Source of the DNA: Shewanella decolorationis S12
GTDB lineage: Bacteria > Pseudomonadota > Gammaproteobacteria > Enterobacterales > Shewanellaceae
Direction: 5' to 3'
DNA length: 64,000 bases
NCBI RefSeq assembly: GCF_000485795.1
Contig: NZ_AXZL01000076.1
Span: forward strand, 707,895-771,894
A program made the translations under genes and the position numbers. Positions 37,447-45,726 of this stretch are shown here, one piece after another (position 1 is the first letter of the stretch; every line of letters begins with the position of its first letter). The notes beneath the pieces are model-generated. The model searched no databases, had not been told where the DNA came from, and worked only from the letters and a program-made list of their open reading frames with translations.

Positions 37447-38802
37447 ATGTCAGAGTCGTTAGCCCAGTATCAAGAAGATTTACGTCGCCTTTCCGATGAG
37501 CTTATCCGCATCCAAACGCCGATTAAAATTTTAGATGCCATCAAATGGCCACGGGAAATGGAAGAGCGCTTTCTCTCCAGTAAAGGCACGGTTCTGCCAG
37601 CGATTAGCCAAGATTTTTATCAAAAAATTGCCTTGCCCTTCGATCCCGTTAAAACCCAAGCAGAGCTGCTCACGCTAAAACAAGAAATCCACCGCCGTTT
37701 AGGTAAAAAAGATAAGCTGGGTAAGATCTTAATTGCTAACGTCGACCAATATCGCTTAGTTGTCGATATGCTGGGTCATCGAGGAACCCCTGTCTTTGGT
37801 CAGCTTAGCCAAGAACTCTACGGCAGCGCCAGCCACAGATTACACGGCGATCGCCACACCCTGCGCCAATTGGGCGATAAACTCAGTTATATCTTCTCCC
37901 TGCCCGCCGCGCGGCATATGAATAAACACCACCCTAAAATCATAAGTGCCCCCGAAGCCGTGAATGTACTGAGCCAGCGATTGGAAAAGTACTTCCACAG
38001 TGATGATATGCGGGTGCGGTTGAGTGACGGGATTGTGTCTGACGCCGCAGTGGGTGGCGATACGGTCAAACTCAACAGCAAAGCCATGTTCAGCGAGTCA
38101 GATCTCAATGTGTACGAAGTTCATGAAGGTTGGGTGCATGTAGGCACCACGCTCAATGGTCGAGCTCAACCCCATGCGACTTGGCTCAGTGTCGGTTCTC
38201 CCCGCGTAGCAGCCACCCAAGAAGGGCTTGCCGTCTTACTCGAAATGCTCACCCTAAGTTCTAACCCAGGCCGCGCCCGCCGTATTAGCGACCGTGTCGC
38301 TGCGGTAGATATGGCGGAAAATGGGGCAAACTTTATTGAAGTATTTAACTATTTCAGAGAGTTAAATCTTAGCGCTAAGGATAGTTATCGAGTCACACAA
38401 AGGGTGTTTCGTGGCGGCATGGTCGAAGGCGGCAGCTTTTTTACCAAAGATATTTCCTATGTGCGTGGTTATGTCGAAAACATCAACTTTATCCGCAGCG
38501 CCATCACATCGGGTTTACCCGAACTGATCCCTATGCTGTTTTTAGGCAAACTCGCCATTGAGGACATCCCCGTGCTCTATCAAGCTTGCCAAGAAGGAAT
38601 TCTGACGCCACCTAAGTATTTGCCGCCGATGTTCGACAACTTCAGCGGCTTGTATGCTTGGTTTGGTTTCGCCTCAGGATTAGCAGGAATCGATCTGAAA
38701 GGGGTGCAACGTCACTTCACCCGCTTATTTAAAGACGTGCCCAGTATCGACCCAAGCCTCGAGTTACTCGACGACACTGAATTTGATAATAACTCGGACT
38801 AA
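37447..38802 (+). CDS. DUF1704 / QEGLA motif protein, putative zinc peptidase
   Basis: This 451-residue cytoplasmic protein is named in databases for its QEGLA motif (258-262) and DUF1704. It also has an HEGWVH sequence (226-231). HExxxH followed by a Glu is the zinc-ligand pattern of the eukaryotic MATCAP tubulin carboxypeptidases, which share DUF1704. So a zinc metalloprotease activity is plausible for H226, E227, H231 and E259, but this is inference. The flavohemoglobin-expression name is historical. It is a single gene converging on the beta-CASP gene. Confidence 0.85.
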   Translation: MSESLAQYQEDLRRLSDELIRIQTPIKILDAIKWPREMEERFLSSKGTVLPAISQDFYQKIALPFDPVKTQAELLTLKQEIHRRLGKKDKLGKILIANVDQYRLVVDMLGHRGTPVFGQLSQELYGSASHRLHGDRHTLRQLGDKLSYIFSLPAARHMNKHHPKIISAPEAVNVLSQRLEKYFHSDDMRVRLSDGIVSDAAVGGDTVKLNSKAMFSESDLNVYEVHEGWVHVGTTLNGRAQPHATWLSVGSPRVAATQEGLAVLLEMLTLSSNPGRARRISDRVAAVDMAENGANFIEVFNYFRELNLSAKDSYRVTQRVFRGGMVEGGSFFTKDISYVRGYVENINFIRSAITSGLPELIPMLFLGKLAIEDIPVLYQACQEGILTPPKYLPPMFDNFSGLYAWFGFASGLAGIDLKGVQRHFTRLFKDVPSIDPSLELLDDTEFDNNSD

Positions 38803-38846
38803 CGCTGTAATGTGGCCCTCTGCACTCAAGAGCCGTGGGCTATCAC

Positions 38847-40289
38847 TTAAGCTGTCACCCAAACTAATTTGGGTAAGGCATTTAAATCCAACATATCGCC
38901 ACGGGTGGCGATGGCCAGCGCTTTAGGTTTGGTTTTCGAGTCTTGATTCATCACAGCGACTAATCCCTGCTGGGCTTCGGGTTCGCCGTGAACAAGCACC
39001 AAAGGCGGCTGCGCTTCAAAATGTCGATACCAACGTAATAACTCCGCCTGATCCGCATGGGCTGATAAGCCACCGACAGTGTGTAATTTAGCGGCAACTT
39101 TGATGCTATTACCATGGATAGTGAGTTCCTCGGCGCCATCGACTAAGGCGCGTCCCGGCGTACCAAGTGCTTGATAGCCGCAGATAATCACATCACATTC
39201 TGGGCGCCATAGATTGTGCTCTAAATGACTACGGATACGGCCACCGTTACACATGCCGCTGCCCGCAATAATGATCAACCCTTTGTGCACATCGTTAAGG
39301 GCGATAGACTCTTCAGTCGATTGGATAAATTCTACATTCGACAATAACGGATGTTGCCCCGGATGCTGGCGCGTAAAGCGCTTAAAATCATCGTCCATTA
39401 AGGGATAATTATTGACATACACCCGCGTCGCCTCAATCGCCATAGGGCTATCAAGGCAGACTTTCCAGCGGGAGAGATCCCACTCTTTGGCATACAAATG
39501 AAATAGATACAAAAGCTCCTGCGCACGCCCCACTGAGAAAGCCGGCAACAGAATATTGCCGTGGCTCTCGGTCACCGCCTTGGCGAAAATCGCCTTTAAC
39601 TCGGCCAGAGTATCGGTCCAACTGCGGTGGAAACGATTACCGTAGGTGCTTTCCATTAGCACCAAATCGGCGGTGTCGACTAAGGTGGGATTACGTAATA
39701 TCGGCATGCCAGCACGGCCAAGATCGCCACTAAATACCAGTTTTTTCTGCGCTTTCCCCTCACCTAACCAAAGTTCCACCAGTGCCGAGCCTAAAATATG
39801 CCCCGCATCCGATAAGCAAATATCCACATGGGGGAGCACTCGGGTGACTTGGCCATATTCCAGCGACACAAACTGAGTAATGGCCTGCTCCGCATCTTCT
39901 ACAGTAAATAGCGGTTCTAAAGGCTCCAACTCATGCTTTGCACGCTTTTTATTGGTTCTTTCGGTATCGCGCACCTGCAGCATGGCAGCATCTTTTAGCA
40001 TGATGGCACACAGCTCAGCCGTCGCTTTGTGGGTAAAAATCGGCCCGGTATAGCCCGCCTTAACCAACAGAGGTAAGCGGCCCGAATGATCAATATGGGC
40101 GTGACTCAAGACAACAGCTGCAATCGCTTTTGGGTCGAAACTAAAAGGCTCGTGATTACGTAACTCATCGGCCTTACCGCCTTGAATGAGGCCGCAATCG
40201 AGCAGCATTTGCTTACCTGCCACTGTGAGTAAGTGGCACGAGCCAGTCACTTCCTCGGTCGCGCCCAAAAACTGCAATGTCATCTGCAT
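38847..40289 (-). CDS. Beta-CASP metallo-beta-lactamase RNase
   Basis: This 480-residue protein has the metallo-beta-lactamase motif HAHIDHSG (about residues 61-68), DAGHILGSA and FSGDLGR, followed by a beta-CASP insert with GSGMCNGGRIRSHLEHNL and GGLSAHADQ. Such proteins process or degrade RNA, with two zinc ions at the active site. GGAGG precedes the first ATG. It is on the same strand as the arsenic operon but 118 bp beyond DUF2927, so co-transcription is uncertain. Confidence 0.92.
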   Translation of the reverse strand: MQMTLQFLGATEEVTGSCHLLTVAGKQMLLDCGLIQGGKADELRNHEPFSFDPKAIAAVVLSHAHIDHSGRLPLLVKAGYTGPIFTHKATAELCAIMLKDAAMLQVRDTERTNKKRAKHELEPLEPLFTVEDAEQAITQFVSLEYGQVTRVLPHVDICLSDAGHILGSALVELWLGEGKAQKKLVFSGDLGRAGMPILRNPTLVDTADLVLMESTYGNRFHRSWTDTLAELKAIFAKAVTESHGNILLPAFSVGRAQELLYLFHLYAKEWDLSRWKVCLDSPMAIEATRVYVNNYPLMDDDFKRFTRQHPGQHPLLSNVEFIQSTEESIALNDVHKGLIIIAGSGMCNGGRIRSHLEHNLWRPECDVIICGYQALGTPGRALVDGAEELTIHGNSIKVAAKLHTVGGLSAHADQAELLRWYRHFEAQPPLVLVHGEPEAQQGLVAVMNQDSKTKPKALAIATRGDMLDLNALPKLVWVTA

Positions 40290-40407
40290 AGCTTGCCTCC
40301 AGCATGTTTATCTCTTTTAAAGATAGACTATGCCCTTATTCCTAAAAGAAAAAGGAATAATTGGTAAAGCATGATCAAAGCCAACTTTCGATGTAAAACC
40401 TTGGGGA

Positions 40408-41271
40408 TCAATAACCTAACAGTGGGTACAACTGGCCCTGACGAACCGCTTTATCGGCTTGTGTCAGCGTCCCATCCCGCTGCCATTGTTCGAGTTGTTT
40501 TTGCAATATGGGTTGCACTTCGGCGGCCGTCATGCCGGCATGAATATCTGCACTGTAGAGCAGTTTCAGCAAAATATAATCCAGCCCAGTGAGTAAATCC
40601 TGCGGTGTTTTATCGTTAAAAATGGAAGGAAATACTTTAACCGAATCATTGGGTAAGCCCAGCACTTGGGTGATTTCTTCCACCACGCAGGCCACCAATT
40701 TGCCATGCATTTGCGCTTGGTCGACCGGGATAACCACCCAAGCACGCTCAATTTCATTCTTGGAGTTAAGCACAAATTTTCCCATACAAACGGAGCCATG
40801 AATATTACTGGCCGCACTTGCCCCCATAAGACGCATCACCACATCGGCCCATTGGGATTGACGGGTAAAGACTAAATGTAAGTTGGCCTCTTCGAGCGAA
40901 TCCACCTTGGCAATACTGTGGCCGGTGATTTGTGCCAGATGACTTAAATGCATCTGCACCAATTGTGTATGCAACCCAGTATCGCCCACTTGATGCTCGA
41001 CAAAGACGCGCACGGGCTGACGCCATTTCCGTACCCGATGTTTAACTTTATCGTATTCATTTTTAAGGGCTATCTCATCAAAGGCTTGGATAATGTAGGC
41101 AGGATCTTTCCAATCTCGAATGGGCTTTGGGGCGAGATTGGGTGTCTCAGCTAATGCGGAATTTGATGCAGGTGTAACTGATGCTAAGAGCGGCGAAACA
41201 GCGAATAGCGAAGCCATGCAGACAAGGCAAATGGTTCTAACACTCGGTAAAGACTTTCGCCAGCTCAACAT
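40408..41271 (-). CDS. DUF2927 exported protein, coupled to arsJ
   Basis: The 287-residue protein has a signal peptide (TICLVCMASLFAVSPLLASV). Its body matches DUF2927: a motif resembling a degenerate metalloprotease helix (ACVVEEITQVLGLPNDS near residues 190-206) and FNDKTPQDLLTGLDYILLKLLY. It starts 4 bp after the arsJ stop codon, with its AAGGA inside the end of arsJ, so it is translated with the operon. Function is unknown; a role in periplasmic protection from arsenic is only an idea from context. Confidence 0.82.
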   Translation of the reverse strand: MLSWRKSLPSVRTICLVCMASLFAVSPLLASVTPASNSALAETPNLAPKPIRDWKDPAYIIQAFDEIALKNEYDKVKHRVRKWRQPVRVFVEHQVGDTGLHTQLVQMHLSHLAQITGHSIAKVDSLEEANLHLVFTRQSQWADVVMRLMGASAASNIHGSVCMGKFVLNSKNEIERAWVVIPVDQAQMHGKLVACVVEEITQVLGLPNDSVKVFPSIFNDKTPQDLLTGLDYILLKLLYSADIHAGMTAAEVQPILQKQLEQWQRDGTLTQADKAVRQGQLYPLLGY

Positions 41272-41275
41272 CTTG

Positions 41276-42544
41276 CTATCCTTTGAGTTGTCGAGGCAGC
41301 TTGATAGAGATCAGTGCCGTTATTGCAATAAAGGTCGTCGAAATCCATAAGCAGGCCACCAGTCCATAACTCTGATACACCCAGCCCGAAAGCACGGTTC
41401 CCACTAAACGCCCCATGGCATTAGCCATATAGTAGAACCCAACATCGAGGGATACCGCCTCTTCACTGGCGTAACTCACAATTAAATAACTGTGCAGTGA
41501 CGAGTTAATCGCAAACAGTCCGCCAAATAACATCAGCCCCAAGATCAGACTGAGCTGTGGTGAGAAATCCAGATACAAACTGAGTGCAATTAACGCGGGA
41601 ATAAAAGCTAATAAGGTCGACCAAACTAAGGCGGTATAACCATCGGGGATACGCTGCGAAGTGTTAGCTTCCAATCGACTCGCACCGGTGATCTTCGGAG
41701 CTAAGGTTTGCACTATGCCGTACCCTATCACCCAGAGCGCCAAAAAGCCGCCCACGGCCCAATGGTCCCAGCCCCATTGGCTCGCCAGATACACGGGCAA
41801 AGCCACCACAAACCACACATCCCTTGCGGCAAACAAAAACAGGCGCGCCGCCGAGAGAATATTCACGCTGCGGCTCTTAGAAAAAATCTCGGTAAACTTA
41901 GGTTTGTTCTTCGCTTTCCCCAGATCTTTTTTCAGCAAGACCAGACTCATTAACCACACTAGCGCAAGCACGGCCATCATGGCGGCAATCGCCATATTGA
42001 AACCCAATCCCGCCAGCAAGGCACCACCGAGGAAAAATCCCGCTCCTTTAAGGGCATTTTTAGACCCGGTTAGCATAGCAACCCAATGGTAAAGCCGACC
42101 CTGCTCGCCCTTTGGAACCAACAATTTAATCGCGCTTTTTGCGCTCATCTTATTGAGATCTTTAGCAATGCCGGAAAGCGCCTGCGCCGCCATCACCCAG
42201 GGCACGCCCGCGAGCCACAGCGGTAAACTGGCCGCTGGCACCAATAACATCCCTAATGCCAACACCTGCATACCAAGGCCTAGATTCATGGTACGATTAA
42301 GCCCCAAGCGAGCGCCGAGATAACCGCCCACCAGATTGGTCACGACACCAAAAATCTCATAGAACAAGAACAACATCGCAATCGCGAATGGCGTATAACC
42401 GAGATCGTGAAAATGCAGCACCACCAACATCCGCAGCGCACCATCGGTTAAGGTAAAACTCCAATAATTGAAGGTGATCAGCAAATATTGCCGCACACCA
42501 GCGGGCAATTGCATCAGTTGCTCAAATAGCTTGGCAGCAGGCAC
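41276..42544 (-). CDS. arsJ: Organoarsenical exporter ArsJ (MFS)
   Basis: ArsJ exports 1-arseno-3-phosphoglycerate made by the adjacent GAPDH, which removes arsenate from the cell. The 422-residue MFS protein has about 12 helices and lies directly after the gapdh gene, the hallmark pairing of this system. The GTG at 42544 follows GGAG and is 9 bp beyond the gapdh stop. The call rests mainly on this pairing plus the ars context, with the MFS fold plain in the sequence. Confidence 0.92.
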   Translation of the reverse strand: MPAAKLFEQLMQLPAGVRQYLLITFNYWSFTLTDGALRMLVVLHFHDLGYTPFAIAMLFLFYEIFGVVTNLVGGYLGARLGLNRTMNLGLGMQVLALGMLLVPAASLPLWLAGVPWVMAAQALSGIAKDLNKMSAKSAIKLLVPKGEQGRLYHWVAMLTGSKNALKGAGFFLGGALLAGLGFNMAIAAMMAVLALVWLMSLVLLKKDLGKAKNKPKFTEIFSKSRSVNILSAARLFLFAARDVWFVVALPVYLASQWGWDHWAVGGFLALWVIGYGIVQTLAPKITGASRLEANTSQRIPDGYTALVWSTLLAFIPALIALSLYLDFSPQLSLILGLMLFGGLFAINSSLHSYLIVSYASEEAVSLDVGFYYMANAMGRLVGTVLSGWVYQSYGLVACLWISTTFIAITALISIKLPRQLKG

Positions 42545-42553
42545 AGTGCTCTC

Positions 42554-43567
42554 CTAACGCGGCAAATCAAGCTGGCCGACTAAGCGGGCAAGCTCTGCCG
42601 TACGGTTGGCATATCCCCACTCATTGTCGTACCACACGTAAAGTTTTAGCTGAGTCCCATTCACCACCATGGTCGAAAGCGCATCGACAATGCTCGAACG
42701 GGGATCGGTTTTATAATCAACCGACACTAAAGGCCGCTCCTCATAACCTAAAATGCCCTTGAGTTCGCCTTCGGCGGCGCTTTGTAGCAGCGCATTCACT
42801 TCCGCTTCGGTCACGTTGCGCTCAAGCTCAAAAACACAGTCGGTGAGGGATGCGTTAGCGAGCGGCACCCTTACGGCATGGCCATTCAACTTGCCCTTAA
42901 GCTCTGGGAAAATATGGGTAATTGCCGTCGCACTGCCCGTGGTGGTGGGGATTAAACTTAACCCACAGGCGCGGGCTCGGCGCAGATCCTTATGCGGTGC
43001 ATCCAGAATCGTCTGGGTGTTGGTAATATCATGGATAGTGGTCATAGAGCCGTGCTTGATGCCAATCTGCTCATGGATCACTTTCACCACAGGCGCAAGA
43101 CAGTTGGTAGTGCAGGAAGCCGCGGTCACAATTGGATGAATAGCTGGGTCGTATAACTGATGATTCACTCCCATCACCACATTTAACACACCTTCCTCTT
43201 TGACTGGCGCCGTCACCACCACCCGCTTCACACCTTGATCTAAATAGGCTTGTAGTAAGGCTTTGGTTTTCATCACCCCTGAGGCTTCAATCACCACATC
43301 GCATCCCGACCAATCGGTCTCGGCAATCGTCTTATTGCGTGTGGTGCGAATGGTTTTCTCTTGGATTTGAATACCATCCTGATTCGCCGTGACCGGATAA
43401 AGCCAGCGACCGTGAACTGAATCGAACTCAAGCAAATGGGCCAAGGTAGCCGCATCCCCTGCGGGATCGTTGATCTGCACAAACTCTACATCATCCCATT
43501 CCCACGCCGCGCGCAGAGCCAAACGTCCCATGCGCCCAAATCCATTAATCCCGATTTTAATTGCCAT
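42554..43567 (-). CDS. ArsJ-associated glyceraldehyde-3-phosphate dehydrogenase
   Basis: This 337-residue GAPDH has the catalytic Cys152 in SCTTNC and H179 in IHDITN, and an NAD-binding start (KIGINGFGRMGR). In ars operons this enzyme uses arsenate in place of phosphate to make 1-arseno-3-phosphoglycerate. Its position between acr3 and arsJ supports that role over central glycolysis. The enzyme should be cytoplasmic. I see no obvious change in the catalytic residues. Confidence 0.94.
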   Translation of the reverse strand: MAIKIGINGFGRMGRLALRAAWEWDDVEFVQINDPAGDAATLAHLLEFDSVHGRWLYPVTANQDGIQIQEKTIRTTRNKTIAETDWSGCDVVIEASGVMKTKALLQAYLDQGVKRVVVTAPVKEEGVLNVVMGVNHQLYDPAIHPIVTAASCTTNCLAPVVKVIHEQIGIKHGSMTTIHDITNTQTILDAPHKDLRRARACGLSLIPTTTGSATAITHIFPELKGKLNGHAVRVPLANASLTDCVFELERNVTEAEVNALLQSAAEGELKGILGYEERPLVSVDYKTDPRSSIVDALSTMVVNGTQLKLYVWYDNEWGYANRTAELARLVGQLDLPR

Positions 43568-43632
43568 GATTTATAACTACCCAGTTAACTTACAATTTGT
43601 TGATTTTAAATATCATTTATTTCAAAAACAGA

Positions 43633-44652
43633 TTAAGTCGTAAACCAATGGCGGGTGCGATTGGCAAAGTACACTAAAGACAACATCACTGGCACTTCGA
43701 CCAACACGCCCACCACGGTCGCCAACGCGGCCCCCGAATGTAAACCAAAGAGCGAAATCGCCACGGCCACGGCTAATTCAAAGAAGTTAGAAGAACCGAT
43801 CATGCTCGCGGGCGCGGCAATCGCATGGGTCAGTTTGAGCTTTAACGCCAGCCAGTAGGTCAAGATAAAGATGCCATAGCTCTGGATAATCAAAGGAATA
43901 GCTATGAGTAGAATATTTTGTGGCTGTGTCACTATGGTCTTGGCCTGAAAACCAAATAACAGCACAACCGTCGCGAGTAGCCCTATCACAGACCAAGGTT
44001 TGAGTTTAGCTAATAGCTGCGGCACCGCGCTGGCACCATGCCTTGCCTCGAGGCGCTTTCGAGTTAACACGCCTGCGACTAAGGGCAATAAGACATACAA
44101 CACCACAGATAGCAGCAGGGTTTCCCATGGCACTTGAATATCACTCACCCCCAGCAACAATGCAGAGAGCGGCGCAAATAAAAACACCATAATGATATCG
44201 TTAACAGAGACTTGCACTAAGGTGTAGTTAGGGTCACCTTTAGTAAGTTGGCTCCAGACAAACACCATGGCGGTGCAAGGGGCGACCCCAAGGAGAATCA
44301 TCCCCGCGATATATTCACCCGCCGTTTGCGGGTCGACCCAAGGGGCAAACACCCATTTGAAGAACAACCAACCGAGCAAGGCCATGGTGAAGGGTTTAAT
44401 TAGCCAGTTAATAGTGAGTGTCAGCAACAACCCCTTGGGGTTTTTACCGACATGTTTAACCGCTGAAAAGTCAATCTGCACCATCATGGGATAGATCATC
44501 ACCCAGATGAATAACGCAATAATCAAATTCACATGGGCCAACTCGACAGCCGCGATAGCGGAAAATGCCTCTGGCACCAGATTCCCAAGCGTGACTCCAG
44601 CAAGAATACTCAAGCCAACCCAGACACTTAAATAACGTTCAAAGCTCCCCAT
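43633..44652 (-). CDS. acr3: Arsenite efflux protein Acr3
   Basis: Acr3 exports arsenite across the inner membrane, driven by the proton gradient. The 339-residue protein has about ten helices and the conserved catalytic cysteine Cys126 in GVAPCTAMVFVWS. It is the second gene of the ars operon, 40 bp after arsR. GAGG precedes the start. This is Acr3 rather than ArsB, judging by its sequence and helix count. Confidence 0.95.
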   Translation of the reverse strand: MGSFERYLSVWVGLSILAGVTLGNLVPEAFSAIAAVELAHVNLIIALFIWVMIYPMMVQIDFSAVKHVGKNPKGLLLTLTINWLIKPFTMALLGWLFFKWVFAPWVDPQTAGEYIAGMILLGVAPCTAMVFVWSQLTKGDPNYTLVQVSVNDIIMVFLFAPLSALLLGVSDIQVPWETLLLSVVLYVLLPLVAGVLTRKRLEARHGASAVPQLLAKLKPWSVIGLLATVVLLFGFQAKTIVTQPQNILLIAIPLIIQSYGIFILTYWLALKLKLTHAIAAPASMIGSSNFFELAVAVAISLFGLHSGAALATVVGVLVEVPVMLSLVYFANRTRHWFTT

Positions 44653-44692
44653 AACGACCTCAACTTATCTCATATCGAATCCATTTCTTTAC

Positions 44693-45037
44693 TTAACAGC
44701 AAGCTTTCGCACGTTCGGGACGAGCTCCCATGCTGCACAGGTTCTGCATACTCTCAGCTAAAAACGGACTATTAGCCTCACAACTTTGCGCCAACACTTG
44801 CTGGCACCAAGGCGCAAGTTCAGCATTAATCCGATAAAACACCCATTGACCTTGGCGCCTATCGACTAAGATCCCTGCTTTTTTTAACTGTGCTAAATGC
44901 CTCGAGATCTTAGGTTGGATCTCCGACAGCGCGGCCATTAATTCACAGACGCACAGCTCCCCTTCCCGCTGGATCAGCAGTAAACATTTCAGCCGAGTCT
45001 CATCGGCAAGGGCTTTAAAAAAAGTGACGGGGTGCAT
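44693..45037 (-). CDS. arsR: ArsR family arsenic-responsive repressor
   Basis: ArsR is a winged-helix repressor released from DNA when arsenite binds its cysteines. The 114-residue product has the metal-site motif ELCVCEL (C29, C31) just before the recognition helix SEIQPKISRHLAQL, and more cysteines at 78, 86, 101, 113 and 114. It leads the ars operon, so autoregulation is expected. GGAAG lies upstream of the ATG. Confidence 0.95.
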   Translation of the reverse strand: MHPVTFFKALADETRLKCLLLIQREGELCVCELMAALSEIQPKISRHLAQLKKAGILVDRRQGQWVFYRINAELAPWCQQVLAQSCEANSPFLAESMQNLCSMGARPERAKACC

Positions 45038-45061
45038 TGAGCGCTTCCAAAATAGCCATTA

Positions 45062-45105
45062 AAACATATGTGGAATTATATATATGAAAAAACGTATGTG
45101 TATAG
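45062..45105. promoter_or_regulatory. Candidate ArsR operator and ars promoter
   Basis: Just upstream of arsR lie ACATATGT (45064-45071) and ACGTATGT (45092-45099), an 8-bp direct repeat with one mismatch, flanking a long AT alternation. Repeated short AT-rich sites like these are common in ArsR operators, but the exact footprint is a guess. Confidence 0.4.
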
Positions 45106-45243
45106 TTGTTTTTTTACCCATCTGTTTTTGGCTTAAAAACTGACAACTTAACCGAAGAAGATTGGGTGTATAACGAGGGGGAAATCGACTTAAGGGGCCA
45201 GCAAAAGTGGAACTCCTTAGATTTAAGGCCACCAAACAAGTAA

Positions 45244-45274
45244 AAAGAAATGCCAGTTAAGGTTAACTGGCATT
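45244..45274 (-). terminator. Terminator of the flavoprotein-cytochrome operon
   Basis: AATGCCAGTTAA and its perfect complement form a 12-bp arm pair with a GG centre, about 45 bp past the cytochrome stop codon. The minus-strand side ends in a T-rich tract. Confidence 0.78.
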
Positions 45275-45316
45275 TTGTGTCGAGAAGCTTTAAATCCGCT
45301 TGATACAACTCAACTG

Positions 45317-45661
45317 CTATGGCGTGACTAGGTCAAACCTAGGATGACATCCTACACAGTAGTTTTCTGATTTTTGGTGAATATGATGACATTTTGCGCA
45401 ATCCGTTTCAGTCGCAAAATGACGATTTTTGTGGGGGTTAGTCGGTTTCACGTTTTCGGTTTTTAGCGCTAATTTTTCAGTATTATGGCACTGTACGCAT
45501 TTCAGCATAGTTACAGCTTGACGAGCCTCAGTACCATGGCAACTGTTACATTTGATTCCTTTTGCAGCATGGGTTTGATCGAGTAAAACATTATCTTTTG
45601 CTATCGCATTTGCTGCGAAAATGCCCAGAACAAGGGCAAAAATAATTGTGAGATTCTTCAT
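45317..45661 (-). CDS. Periplasmic tetraheme cytochrome c
   Basis: The 114-residue protein has a signal peptide (LTIIFALVLGIFAANAIA) and four CxxCH heme motifs (CNSCH, CVQCH, CAKCH, CVGCH). Extra His residues in HKNRHFATETD and HHIHQ may serve as axial ligands. Its size and four hemes resemble the heme domain of Shewanella fumarate-reductase flavocytochromes. It should pass electrons from the quinol pool to the flavoprotein encoded 65 bp upstream in the same operon. The ATG at 45661 is preferred over earlier in-frame starts. Confidence 0.92.
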   Translation of the reverse strand: MKNLTIIFALVLGIFAANAIAKDNVLLDQTHAAKGIKCNSCHGTEARQAVTMLKCVQCHNTEKLALKTENVKPTNPHKNRHFATETDCAKCHHIHQKSENYCVGCHPRFDLVTP

Positions 45662-45726
45662 TTTAAATTCCATCATTCATGTCACTGGATGCCATTAAAA
45701 AGCAGCCACTATTGATAATTTGGCGC

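Noticed and set aside
41276..45037. The arsenic operon as a previously undescribed system
   Set aside because: The arsR-acr3-gapdh-arsJ set matches a known arsenate detoxification pathway; only the coupled DUF2927 gene is unexplained.
45114..45308. 64-codon frame between arsR and the cytochrome gene
   Set aside because: It overlaps the operon terminator, lacks a ribosome binding site and has no recognisable composition.
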